From the NCBI GenBank assembly GCA_029204225.1, contig CM055102.1, positions 26,080,922 through 26,144,921 on the forward strand: a DNA stretch of 64,000 bases, in the 5' to 3' direction. The DNA is from Diphasiastrum complanatum (lineage: Eukaryota; Streptophyta; Lycopodiopsida; Lycopodiales; Lycopodiaceae). Shown piece by piece: positions 1-10,924 of this stretch. The position numbers and the translations under genes are program-made. The notes beneath the pieces were generated by a model. That model was not told the DNA's origin. It ran no database searches and was given only the letters and a program-made list of their open reading frames with translations. The first letter of the stretch is position 1. Each line of letters begins with the position of its first letter.

Positions 1-854
1 GGTCTTGGAGCACCAAAAGTGACTCCATCCTAACCTTCCAAATAGCATAAGTTGTAGAATTCAATCTCTCACTAGCTTCTAGAAGGTATGCTCCAGCAGA
101 TCCCATCTTACTAGTGACTTCTAAAAACAAGAAATAGATTTGATTGACTTGAAACTCACAAAGGTCTCACACTTGCAGTGTTTCACTCAAATTTGATTTC
201 TAATCCAACAAATGGACTTACAATCACAGTTCTATCACTCCCTCACAAAGCTGGAATGAAGATAAGATGAAGTGAAAACTACTTTCAAACAAATCTTGCC
301 AAGAAATGGATTTGATTGTCTCTAGAAACCTTCTAAGGTCTCTCTCTCTGGTAGTGTTTCACTCAAATTAGATTTCTAATCCAACAAATGGACTTATAAT
401 CTCAGTTCTAACACTCTCTCACAAAGTTGGAATGAAGATAAGATGATGTGAAATCTACTTACAATCAAATCTTGCCAATTTGGCTATTTTTGGACAATAA
501 CATGACTAGAATCTCCCTCACACTTTTTTGATGTACTTTCAAGACCTGTAAAACAAGTTTAGAGGAACTGATTTTAGCCTAGGTTAATTAGATTTCATGA
601 CCCTATGTCAAATCTAATCAATGGCACTCAATCTTGGTAGCTTATCCTAAGATTTTTACCAAAAATTACAACAAAAGCTTACATATTGAATTTCTTTGGA
701 TCAAATGAAACCATGCATTAAATGTAGGTTCAGAGGTGCCCACACATGTGGACCGTACGGATTTGGACCCCTACCAAGTTTGGGATCAAATCTCCTCACC
801 AAAATCAAGATTCTAGCTTGCCCTCTCAATACTAGTTTTTAGCACCAAACGTTC
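1..854. other. Non-coding DNA, no gene seen
   Basis: AT-rich sequence without a credible coding region. Its only visible structure is the tandem duplication listed separately. No element ends, splice-site pairs or conserved peptides were recognised. Confidence 0.6.
129..476. repeat. Two-copy tandem duplication, unit about 174 bp
   Basis: The segment 129-300 is repeated at 301-476 with scattered substitutions. Both copies carry a shared block starting GTGTTTCACTCAAATT, followed by the same run through AATGGACTTA and ending AATCTTGCC. No coding content is visible. Confidence 0.85.
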
Positions 855-905
855 GGACGCGCGTCCACGTCCACCATCCGCTTGGCTGGGCACGGACGCG
901 CGTCC
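855..905. repeat. GC-rich block with repeated 12-bp palindrome
   Basis: The perfect palindrome GGACGCGCGTCC occurs at 855-866 and again at 894-905. Related GCGTCC words continue to about 950. The block is much richer in GC than its surroundings. It may be a remnant of a transposon end or a CpG-rich regulatory block; I cannot assign it. Confidence 0.6.
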
Positions 906-1039
906 GGGGACGCATCCGGGCGTGGGCACGTCCGAGGTGGGCGCGTCCACCCAGGGTGCAAAAAAAAAAATACAAGCCCCTCCCCGCTCGCTCCCACATG
1001 CCCAAAATCAATTAAAATTAATTTTTCCCACCCTACCCA

Positions 1040-1064
1040 CCCCCCCCCCCCCCCCCCCCCCCCC
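1040..1064. repeat. Poly-C homopolymer, about 25 bp
   Basis: An uninterrupted C run, G-rich on the minus strand and able in principle to form a G-quadruplex. Homopolymers of this length are prone to sequencing length errors. Confidence 0.9.
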
Positions 1065-1559
1065 GGAATTAATTATCAGGGGGTGGACGGCGACTGCCTG
1101 ACCCTTCCGGTTAAGAAAAAGAAAAAGGTACCCAAATTTTTTTGAAAAAAACCTATCCACTGCCCATGCCTCCCATAACTGGGATGCCACATAATCGGGC
1201 TTGAAAAAGCAAACAATTCGTAATTTTGACAGGCAAACTCTCCCTCGACCTCTTGCAATCTCTCTCTCCCTGGCAAGAAGAGCAAGTATCTGTGTCAAGC
1301 ATATCCGTGATATGCTTTATTGCTTTCCCGTGTGAACTAGTTTCCAGACAAGAACAAACTTTTGTACGAGCTTTATTCAGATGTGGATTAGGGTTTCAGC
1401 AATGTAGATCTTAAGTGTGATGAAATCGACTTTTTCGATTTATACTGCCGCATAGTCTTGGCAGATATTTGCTTGTGTTCAAATTCATCTCTGACTAGGT
1501 ATGTTATTTCATATTTACCTCTCAGAATGCAATGCAGTGAAGGGTGCAATTTGTTTCAG

Positions 1560-1858
1560 AAAGGGAAGTGAATGCTCACCAGAAGAATGACTGGTTCAAG
1601 ACCAAAAGATTTGGGAGAAGTGAATGCTCACCAGAAGCGTGACAAGCTTTGAAGACCACAGGTTTCTGGGAGAACTGAATGCGCACCAGAAGAGTGGCAA
1701 GCTTTGAAGACCACAGGTTTTTGGGAGAAATGAATGCTCACCAGAAGAGTGACAAGCTCTGAAGACCACAAGTTTCTAGGAGAAATGAATGCTCACTAGA
1801 AGAGTGTCAAGCTCTCAAGACCACAAGTTTCTGGGAGAAATGAATGCTCGCTAGAATA
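1560..1858. repeat. Minisatellite, about 60-bp unit, five copies
   Basis: Five head-to-tail copies with the recurring core GTGAATGCTCACCAGAAG, then AGTGACAAGCT, GAAGACCACA and TTTCTGGGAGAA. Divergence between units is roughly 10 percent. It is not coding in any consistent frame. Confidence 0.9.
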
Positions 1859-1889
1859 CCTACAATACGGATCTATGTAACTATGCGCT

Positions 1890-2210
1890 CCCCGGATGAA
1901 CTTCAACAGCTTAATAATTACTAAGCAAAACTATGTCATTCAGTGTAGGGAACCACAAGACCTAAACACTACCATGTCTTATATGATGAGAGCGGTTTCC
2001 CCCCAGATGAACTTCAACAACTTACTAATTACTAAGCAGAACTGTGTCATTCACTACAGGGAACCACAAGACCTACACACCACTGTTTTCTATGATGAGA
2101 TCGGTTTCCCCCTGGATGAACTTCAACAGCTTACTGATTACTCATGCAAAATTGTGTCATTCACGATAGGGAACCAAAAGACTTGCACACTACTATGTCA
2201 TTCACGAACT
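1890..2210. repeat. Tandem repeat, about 110-bp unit, three copies
   Basis: Units start near 1891, 2001 and 2111, each with GATGAACTTCAACA, then a motif around TGTCATTCA and GGGAACCA(C/A)AAGAC. It directly follows a different 60-bp repeat, so two unrelated tandem arrays lie side by side. The open frame across it only reflects the repeat and is not evidence of a gene. Confidence 0.88.
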
Positions 2211-2558
2211 TGTGGACTGTATTCTTGGACCATTTGGGTCAATTTCAGATGTATCCAGGTCCCGGCCGATGAAGTGTCCCTGGAGCCCTATTCAACGTGG
2301 AACTTCGGACGGACGTTCTGAACCGACCGTCAGACCATTCCTCATCTTGTCTGTTCCCAAAGGTTCCTATCGAGCTTGTCACCTGAAACGGATCCCGTTT
2401 GGAGAAATGGGGCCGTCGGACGAAAAGCTGCAAAACTAGTCCATTTCGTGACCTAATTGCATTTCTCTCCCATCGAAGAGCCGTTTTGACCAAATGATGC
2501 CCGAATCGAGCAAGGCTGGATCCGTTGGGTCCGTATCGGGTTCACGAACCTGTGGACT
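2201..2558. mobile_element. Possible short retroposon or insertion flanked by 18-bp direct repeats
   Basis: The 18-mer TTCACGAACTTGTGGACT (2201-2218) recurs with one mismatch at 2541-2558, enclosing 322 bp. The left copy overlaps the end of the 110-bp tandem array. The pattern fits a target-site duplication around an insertion. No tail, promoter boxes or terminal inverted repeats were recognised inside, so the class is unknown. Confidence 0.4.
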
Positions 2559-2639
2559 TGTTAATTGTTGTTATGTTAATTGTGCCATTTGTTTGCGATA
2601 TTGTTCTTCTTAATTGGCGTTATGTTAACTGTGCCTTCA

Positions 2640-2721
2640 CGATTTAGGGTTTAGGGTGTGGGGTTGATGCCATTTCTATCGGGCAACAACTCCACCTCGT
2701 CCCAAATGGGAGAAGCGGCCA

Positions 2722-2765
<44 letters not shown>

Positions 2766-3018
2766 CCTAAACCCTAAATCCAATATCTCTCTCTCTCTCC
2801 TCCTAAACCCTAAACCCAAGCACACACACCTAAACCCTAAACTCACACACACACAACTCCCTCACTCACTCTCTCTCACACACACACAATATCCTCACAC
2901 ACACACAAACACAAATCAACACACAAATCAACACAAACCATCACACACCCACACACACACCCACATGCACACACCCTCTCTCAACCTCTCTCTCTCTCCC
3001 TCTCACTCACCATCTCCA

Positions 3019-3073
<55 letters not shown>
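2640..3073. repeat. CT/CA microsatellite tract with telomere-like motifs
   Basis: Alternating (CT)n and (CA)n runs are interspersed with several short CCCTAAACCCTAAA words, the plant telomeric heptamer in C-rich orientation; the G-rich form also occurs near 2645. The tract ends in an uninterrupted CT run at about 3019-3073. It lies directly upstream of LINE copy A. A similar CCCTAAA-plus-CT arrangement precedes LINE copy D at 42.0 kb. Confidence 0.85.
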
Positions 3074-3075
<2 letters not shown>

Positions 3076-3185
3076 ATCCTCTGAATTAGTGAGGAGCTTC
3101 TTTTTCGTGGAGCTGTGCTTCCATTATTTGGTATAGACTGGAAAGGAGTCCTGACGGGGGTGGTAAAACAAGGCCTTTGCAATCT

Positions 3186-3249
<64 letters not shown>

Positions 3250-3271
3250 TCATACCTGGCCTTGTCCCTGC

Positions 3272-4000
3272 TTGGATATGGAACCAGCTACGCATCCCTC
3301 TGCTCTCCCTCCTAATCCTTCTACTCCTCCTCCATTTGTGCTATCTAAGGTCTCACCTCCAACTATCCCTCGCTCTATTCTACCGGAAGACGTTCATTAT
3401 CATGTTGGGCAGTTGTATGCACTATTTTCAGAGGTACAAGGAGAAAATGCAGCACTCAAATTAGAGGTTCAAAAATTGCGAGATGAGATCAGCCAGCTGC
3501 GAACTCTATTACCATCATCTACTACGGATCTTGCAGAAACTTCTAACAAGATTTCCAGCCTTGAGAAACAAGTAGAAGAGACGAAATCTTGGGCAGCACT
3601 GTTTAAAAATGATAGTGGTATAGATTTGCCTACGAATATTTCAATTGACTCAAGATTAGAAAGTATGTTTTTGGAGCAAGAGAAAAGAGCCAAAAAAGCC
3701 CTTAATATTAGAGTGAGAGGCATCCCAAATGCTGGAAAACCTCTTGAGGAAGCCAAGGATTTACTTTGCAATAAACTCTCACACTCAACTGAGGGATTTG
3801 AAACTGCTTGGAGTGGCAAGTATGATAAGAATGTTCTATTTTTTAAATTCCGGTCTCTTGTACATCGTAACGCTGCCTTGAAACTTCGAGCCAAGCTGAA
3901 AGGGACTTTTATTTTTATGGACGATGATTTAACTCATACGCAATGGCTAGCAAGGAAAAAAAATCATACAAGAAGCTAAGGAAAAAGGGCAACGGGTGGT
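3272..4000 (+). pseudogene. LINE copy A ORF1 (nucleic-acid-binding protein)
   Basis: ORF1 proteins of LINEs bind the element RNA and form RNP particles. The frame opens with a Pro/Ser/Thr-rich stretch. A predicted coiled coil follows (about residues 45-110, with heptad-like ENAALKLEVQKLRDE). The C-terminal block has NIRVRGIP near residue 145, then a run ending in MDDDLT, which resembles the RRM/CTD region of L1-type ORF1. Copy B has the same order with an extra tail (VIYRDGRVRF). In copy A that tail is shifted out of frame after an A-rich run near 3955, where the equivalent text (QRVVFIDGKPRYY) continues in another frame. ORF1 is therefore probably broken by one indel. Confidence 0.8.
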
Positions 4001-4086
4001 GTTTATTGACGGCAAACCACGATACTATGAGCGCTCACTATAGGGACTTGGGGCTCTCGGGCATGGGAGCAACCCGAGATCCCCTA

Positions 4087-7000
4087 TGTCGCTTCGTATT
4101 GGTTTTTGGAATTGTAATGGCTTCCACTCTTCCTCTACTGCAGGTGACTTGTAGTCCTATCTTGCTCGTACAGATATTTTACTGCTAGCAGAGACTCATG
4201 AATCTCAATTTCGTCCTCTTCCTATGATGACAGATTTCTCTTGGCACTCAGTTTTTAGACCATTCCTACGAGGGACGACCTCCAGAGGCTCAGGTGGGGT
4301 GGCATGCTTATACAGAGACCAGTATAGTCATACTGTTAAGCTGGTTAAGAAAGATCCGTACGCTCGTTTTATATGGTTACAGTTAGTTGGGCATTCCCTA
4401 GGCTTGACTAGAGATATCTTCTTGGCAGTATGTTCCTCAGAGTTTGACATTTGCAAACTATGGTGGGGACCCTTTTCAGGTTTTATCAGAGGATATTTCT
4501 ATCTTTTCTCCCCAGGGATATGTACTTTTGGCAGGTGACTTAACGCACGCACGGCCACCAGACAGACGGAATTTCATGCGATGACGGATTACCTCCAGCT
4601 TCATGCTTTGGATACAGGTCTTGTGCGGACATCACATGATGAGGCTACCCATTCTACTACATTTGGTGAGCAGCTACTCAGGATTTCCGAGGCACATTCC
4701 TTGGTCATTCTGAACGGTTTATCACAGTGGCCAGATTCAGCAGCATTCACTTGTCATCCACATAGTGGCGGACATAGTGTGGTGGATTACTTCATTGGCT
4801 CACCAACCTTGATTCCTCTCATTCAGAGCTTTACTATACTCTCTCCTACCCTTGCTGATCACTCACTGCTCTTACTCTCTGTTGGCCAGACCTCTCCCCT
4901 TCCAATCATTCGACCCAAGACCACTACACCTCACTTTTCTTTTCGTACACATCTCATCCCACGCTACATAGTCGCACTCAACTCCAGCTTCTTGTCGCTC
5001 TCCCTTATACAAGCCAACACCCGGGCCTTTCCCCCTAAGACATATCCCACTCATCGAAAGACCTATAACCGATGGTATGACCATGATTGCCACGCCTTAC
5101 ATAAGCAAGTGGTATACGCCATGCATCACTCTCCTAATCTTTCAGTACGCGTACAAAAGCAATATCGTCATGTAGTTTATAAAAAGAAAAGAGACTCTCT
5201 AACAAGATATGGTCAAAAACTTATAGACTCCCTTTTCTCTTCCTCCTCCTCTCATTTTTGGAAAATCTTTTCTAAGAAATCTTCCTTACTTTCACCTATT
5301 GATATTGACTCTTGGGTGACGTATGCTACTTGCTTATACACTACAGATGCTCCGCCTATCCCTATCACTCGACCCGCTACATTCTCTCTTTTTACCTCTG
5401 ACCAAATTGAATTCGTGATTAGTAAAGCCCAATCCCATAAAGCGAAGGACGTCGACTCTCTTAACACAGACTTCCTCAAACCTGTCTCCCAGCTTCTCTC
5501 TCCTTACATTGCCCACACTTTTAACTTGGCTGTTACCTCGGGCTTCCCCACCAACTGGTGCACGAACCTTCTCCATCCCATTCTCAAGGCTGGTGATCCA
5601 ATGAACGTGGATAACTATCACACTCTCATGATCAGTCACACGATGGCGAAGCATTATGGCTCAGTTCTGCAATCTATGGTTGGATCCCAGGCGGAATCAG
5701 ATGAGTTATTTGCTCTTGGACAGGCTGGCTTTAGACCCGGATACTCTACCATTGATCATGCATTTGTCCTACGCTGCATCATAGAGGAGGCTCGACATCG
5801 GAGACAGAGAGTATACTGCTGCTTTGTGGATTTCCGCAAGGCCTTTGACTCAGTTCCACGGCACCTGCTACTTCAACGCTTATCTTCACTTGGCTTCTCA
5901 CAGGATATCATTATGGCTATCAGCACCTTATATGAGAGGGTTTTAGCACGTTTCAGAGATGGCAGCAGCTGGTCGCCTTCTATCCAGAGCACAGTTGGAG
6001 TCAATCAGGGATGTCCACTCTCTCCCACTCTTTTTGCATTGTACATTGATGATCTAGAGCGGATCATCAAGGAGGAGGGGGGTGATGGATGTCCTCTTGC
6101 TGATGTTATTATTCCTATCCTACTGTATGCGGATGACGTGGCCTTGATATCCTCTACAGCCTCTGGATTACAGCGACATCTTGATGCTCTATATGGTTTT
6201 TCCTTAATGTGGGGCTTGATGGTGAATATTGCTACGACCAAAGTTATGGTGCTTAACACAAATTGGCAGCATATGAGAGATGACGCTTTTTATTATGATG
6301 CACAGCAGCTGGAGATTGTTACATCATACACCTATCTAGGTGTATTATTCACTGGCCCCTTACTCACTTTTCGCTCTACTGCTCTATATCGCCTGCGTAA
6401 GGGGCATGCTGCCTTGGTACATATGGAGAGAGTGTGTACTACTTACCATATTCATGATCCTACTACCAGAGACCACCTTTTCTCTACAGTAGTCTCACAT
6501 GTGGCTATGCACTCGGCGGAGAGCTGGTGCCCAGGGATGTCTCAAAGTACTTGGCGAGACATCACTCGTCTGCAGATCACCATGTTAGGGAGGATGATTC
6601 GTGCGAAGCCGTCAGTTCCTCATGAGATTCTTTTAGCGGAGTTCGCCTCACTCCCCATGGTGGTAGAGGCTATGTTTCAAATTGTTACCTTTCTACATCG
6701 ACTTGAGACCATGGATACTCACAGATACGTGAGGGCAGCGCTTACTTCTTCTCAAACTATAGCTGGACAACAGGCTAGGTCTTCTTGGTATGGTGATGTG
6801 GTGGCTTTCTTCCAGTCATGGGGCTTCTCGATGCTGGATCTCCCACAGGGAACTCAGACATTTATCAAACAGCAGCTATATTGGAGATATTGTCACATAG
6901 TATGGGATCGTCCTGACCATGAGAGAGTCAAGCTTACCTTCTATGGCACACATATCTTACGCAGAGACAGTTTGGGACTCCCTGTTAGACCTTTATATCT

Positions 7001-7303
7001 CTCTCTTCCTCTTTCTTTTGGGCTCCGATACAGATTGGGACAGTTACAAGTCTCTTCACATCAGCTTGCTATTGAGGATATTCAGGCATTTTGAGAGAGC
7101 ATCGGATATGCCAGATATGCACATTGGGTGTAGTGGAGGATGAGTTTCATTTTATCTTTATATGCCCTACATACTATGAGATACGTGGCCGATATCACTG
7201 TTTATATCGTGACACCCCTATTACCCTCAGTACATTTTTGGAGTATCAGGATCCCAGATGTGTCGACCTTTTACTACGAGAAATGCTTATGACCTACAAA
7301 TGA
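4087..7303 (+). pseudogene. LINE copy A ORF2 (endonuclease and reverse transcriptase)
   Basis: ORF2 nicks the target and reverse transcribes the element RNA at the nick. The endonuclease starts near 4090 (RIGFWNCNG), followed by LAETHES, then GDLTHAR where GDxN is expected, and HSVVDY and DHS near 4780-4865. The reverse transcriptase lies within the open frame 4581-7094: QAGFRPGYS, VDFRKAFDSVP, GVNQGCPLSP and the catalytic LLYADDV at about 6120. A C-terminal knuckle (CQICTLG, then HFIFIC) follows in a shifted frame at 7091-7303. The frame is broken in the endonuclease half and again near 7090. The RT core itself is open, so this copy is fairly young. Confidence 0.9.
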
Positions 7304-7432
7304 TGAGGCAGTCATACCGGTGGCATGCTCACCCACCACCTCTTGCTAGATCTACGCGCGCCTCTAGAGCTACCAGAGCTCCTCAATCACAGCCCACAGC
7401 TGCTACGGGTATCAGACGCTTTTTTCGAGACT

Positions 7433-8040
7433 GATATTTATCCTTTTACTTTCCTTAGCAAGGTGGAGCCATCTAGGCTCAATCATATGGATCAAGCAAG
7501 GAAAATTGTCTTTGGCAACATCATGTATGCACTTAATAGTTTTATTGATGTATCTTCAAGTGCACAAAATGCCTTGGAATCCATGGCTTGGCATGATGTA
7601 TAGTTTTTGAAGTGTGCTACATGTATATAGACAGGCAACCCACTCCTAATGTAGGTTAGGTCAAGTCAAGAGAGTTGGTCATGTCTATTTGGTGGTCTAC
7701 AAGAGGCCCAATGTGCAGCCCTCTTGATCTGTAAGGCGCAGGATAGTGTAGATGGGTTGTAGGCCCACCAAAATGGATCGAGCCTCATCCCAAAATGGTG
7801 AATACATAACGGTCCACTCGAATCTCATACTCTTGGGCTCCTGTGATGGCCCCCACTACACCCAGTCAACAACAACAACCATCTGCCTCAAGCCTTGATG
7901 AACTTTCAACAGTCGTTCCAAGACTAGGAACATAAATGCAAACCTGCACAGGGCACAAGTGACAAGTTCTAAGTTCTCACTTTGACAACACAATACATGG
8001 CACATGCATGAAATATTTACCACTACTAACTAAACAGTAA
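7433..8040. other. Unassigned sequence between LINE A and hAT-1
   Basis: A 92-codon open frame covers part of it (7325-7603), but its first third is the LINE tail. The remainder (about 7440-7603) has no motif I know. The rest, to 8040, is non-coding; it could hold the missing 3' part of the hAT element, but I see no dimerisation motif. Confidence 0.5.
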
Positions 8041-8048
8041 ATACTTAC

Positions 8049-8735
8049 CAACGGTCTACAGAAGCGCATTCAAATTTGAGTTGCAACTTGCAACTTGCAT
8101 ACCTAGTGGGGGCAGGTCTCAAGACATCCAAGGTGGACTGTCTCCTAAACATGGCTAGGACCATAGGCTTCTTGGTGACAAATCTCACCAAAAACCGTGC
8201 AGTACGCACCACCTCCGCAATCCATGGAATCTTGGCCACATCCTCGACCAACAAGTGTAGGCAATGTGCAGCACAACGTGTCCAAAAGATGTGGGGGTAG
8301 GTCTCATTAACGAGCCTACCCATGGAGACACAGTTTGACGCATTATCTGTGACCACCTGCACAACCATACAATGCAATGTGCATGACTTTGGAATTCCGA
8401 ATTCAAGTGCTCAGTGGCAACTACTTAGTGAACCATAATCCATTGTTAATCAATCGCCATTGAACAATGAACATTCAACATTAACATTTACAAATTACCA
8501 TTTAACATTATAGTAAATTGTAATAAGTATAAATATATACCTGTACAACGTGTTGTGGTCCGACCTCCTCAATGTCAGCTCGAATGTGTGAGAACATGTA
8601 GTCGCCCGTGACTGCCTCCCCAGACGTGTCGATGGATCTGAGAAACATCGTCCCCATGCACGAAGAAACCAGGATATTCAATATGTGGCGCCTCCTCGTA
8701 TCGCTCCAACCATCAGATATGATGGTGCAACCATA
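8049..8735 (-). pseudogene. hAT-1 transposase, catalytic exons
   Basis: Two exons of a DUF659/hAT transposase. The exon 8735-8541 encodes YGCTIISDGWSD, whose Asp is the first residue of the DDE triad in this family. It ends in ..QHVVQ followed by a GT donor. The exon 8356-8049 opens with VVTDNASNC (second catalytic Asp region), runs through PHIFWTRCAAHCLHLL, which is highly typical of plant hAT proteins, and ends at a GTAAGT donor. Intron length is 184 bp and phase is kept. These exons read without interruption, so this part was recently under constraint or the copy is young. Downstream exons with the catalytic Glu and the dimerisation region are not visible. Confidence 0.88.
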
Positions 8736-9129
8736 CTTAGTTGAAAGTTCACAGGTGACAAGTCATGACTCACATTGCAGTGTTGCACAACTTACAAGTG
8801 ACAAGACAAGATGATAGATCCGAGATCGTAATTCAAATTTCATGGCAAATTTCAATGATAAATGATCATCTGAATATTGACAAATTACAATCATGATTCA
8901 TGATTCATGATTAAACATAAATAGCTAGGCTCTAGCTGCAATTAACAAGTAATAAGTATGCATTGTGGCATGTGCAATGCCACCACATGGCACAATGTTT
9001 GAAAACTTTATGTACAGATTACAATGTACATAGTACATACTACATAATACATATCAATGATCTCAGATCAATCATCATAAAGTCTTCAAAGTTTACAATG
9101 CATAAATTTAAAAGGATAGTAGTACGTAC

Positions 9130-9663
9130 TGGGCCCATGCCTTCCTGAGAGGCTCTAGCTTCTGGTCAACAGAAGCCCGCTCATCAAGAAGTCCCTTCGT
9201 CCTCAGGTGCTCACAAGATGGCCCCGGCCACACCTGCCCAATCGCACTCACTGCACTCATCGCCCTCCTCCATGCTGAGGTCCTATCCAGATGAAATGGC
9301 AGATCGTAGATGTAGAACAACTGTCGAACGACAACCTCTGCCTCTGCCATGGCTCTGGGAGCGAAGCTGGACACATAGTACTCCCTACCCCCCCATCTGT
9401 GTAGTGCGGCCCCGTCTACCTCTCCCTCTCTCAGGTGGATGCTGTGGTGCCGGTATGGTCATGGCTGGAGGTGGTGTCGAGAATCCTGCACCAGAAGGCG
9501 GGTCAGGCTGGGTACTAGGCCCTGCCTCATCTGCAGCTCTGTCCTCTGAGCCATGGGAAGCGAGGGGTGAGTGGATGGCAACTGGGGGGCGTGATGTGGT
9601 GGCCACTGGCTGTGTCGCCATGACTGCATCTCGATCTGCCAAAAAAGACAAATTACAATACAA
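9130..9663 (-). pseudogene. hAT-1 transposase, linker and N-terminal helical region
   Basis: The segment 9663-9385 encodes a Pro/Ala/Ser/Gly-rich linker (contains STQPDPPSGAGFSTPPPA). The segment 9374-9130 encodes VVRQLFYIYDLPFHLDRT and SCEHLRTKGLL, matching the conserved hAT block just before the catalytic core (FFxxNxIPFxxxxS.. then ..LR..LL). It ends at a GTACGT donor. The two stretches are in different frames at a G-run (C-run on the plus strand) near 9391, so one indel is likely. Confidence 0.75.
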
Positions 9664-9839
9664 TTTAGAAATTAGATGATCAATGAATCATGATCGTTGA
9701 ACTTGAAACTTGAAACTTCAGACTTGATGTATCATGTGAGACTTGAGTTAAAACTTAAAACTTGATCAATGTTTAAAGTGTAAGAGTCTTAGAGTTGAAC
9801 GTTTACCTCTCGGTCTGGGCCCCATCCTTGAAGGGCCAA

Positions 9840-10022
9840 CCTCCTCCGATGCGACAGGAGTGAGTAGCGTGTTAGGAGCACATGCAAGGGGCAATCTCGT
9901 ACCCCCTCAAACGTAACGAATGTGCCCTGATGCATGTGGGGCCTCCAGTGTAAGACTGGTGACAGTATCTGCATGTCCATCTCTTCGTGCCCGATGTGCC
10001 ATAGGCCGCAGCGATGGCGACG
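9840..10022 (-). pseudogene. hAT-1 BED-type zinc finger exon
   Basis: Encodes DPLWDHVAI, then TKRWTCRYCHQSYTGG, RAHSLRLRGYEIAPC. This is the BED finger pattern (aromatic W-x-H, C-x2-C, GG, then H and C), the DNA-binding domain of plant hAT transposases. The (CT)n array begins a few bases upstream (plus-strand 10038), so any start codon and 5' region are separated or replaced by the microsatellite. Confidence 0.8.
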
Positions 10023-10034
10023 TGATCCCACAAG

Positions 10035-10304
<270 letters not shown>

Positions 10305-10584
10305 ACCACACGTGCAAGGCACCTGGCCTTCCGCCACTCCATTTGAGCCTTCACGACCATCAGCATCCTCAGTTGCTGGTGTCACAACCCCAGATGCAAG
10401 TCCTAGCACGGTGGGGAGAGAGACACACCACCTGCCATGCCATCAGCAGATGCACCCCCAGATGCCCCATCTCATACCACCACAAGGCATGTTAGGCCCC
10501 AACCGCCGACACACGCACAGCAGAGACATGTCAGGCTGAGGGCACAGCAGATTACATTGGACAGAGGGTGGCAAAGGCAGCACG

Positions 10585-10801
10585 CACGAGGCTAGCACGA
10601 GCGATCGCCTAGTTTTTTTACAAGGCTGCTATTCCATTCGCCATTGCTAACACGCATGTCTTCAGAAAGATGATGCGTCAGGCGGCAACAGCAGATTCCT
10701 CATGGGCACCTCCTAGGAGAGAGGTTATACGCACGCGCCTCTTGCGCCAGGAGGAGACCATCACACGAGAGCTGAGCCCCATTCGAGCAACATGGCAAAG
10801 G
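10585..10801 (+). pseudogene. hAT-2 N-terminal transposase region
   Basis: Encodes FFYKAAIPFAIANTHVFRKM and RREVIRTRLLRQEE, the conserved hAT block upstream of the catalytic domain. The exon ends at 10801 with a GTAAGT-type donor (CAAAG then GTAAGT). An in-frame stop lies just before FFYK. Confidence 0.75.
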
Positions 10802-10924
10802 TAAGTATTTGATCTCTAATGTTTTTCATTTCGCAAGTTTCTTTCACATCTGTTGCATTTTCCTAGCATGTCATTACAATCTATACATGTTTGATATGGC
10901 AAGTGTGTCTAATGGAATTTGTTT

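Larger units (their letters stand above)
3189..7432 (+). mobile_element. LINE (non-LTR retrotransposon) copy A, inserted at a (CT)n tract
   Basis: The element starts directly after a (CT)n run (3189-3247). It carries ORF1 (coiled coil plus RNA-binding-like C-terminus) and ORF2 (AP endonuclease, reverse transcriptase, C-terminal Cys/His knuckle). Homology to copy B ends near 7432, before the shared 3' UTR, so the 3' end is missing or replaced. Both reading frames are interrupted, so the copy is inactive. The family resembles L1-superfamily elements in layout (two ORFs, APE-type endonuclease, no RNase H). The exact clade needs a phylogeny. Confidence 0.9.
8049..10022 (-). mobile_element. hAT-superfamily DNA transposon 1 (BED, DUF659 type)
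   Basis: On the minus strand the order is BED zinc finger (about 10020-9850), a low-complexity linker, an N-terminal helical region (9374-9130), and the first catalytic block and second DUF659 block in two exons (8735-8541 and 8356-8049). Splice signals are clean: donors at the ends of three exons and an acceptor before the last two. The usual C-terminal hAT dimerisation domain was not found downstream, so the gene is probably 3'-truncated. Terminal inverted repeats and 8-bp duplications were not identified. A (CT)n array abuts the BED end. Confidence 0.85.

Noticed and set aside
882-1145. 87-codon open frame in the GC-rich block
   Set aside because: Low-complexity, Pro run derived from the poly-C tract, no conserved motif and no supporting splice or promoter context.
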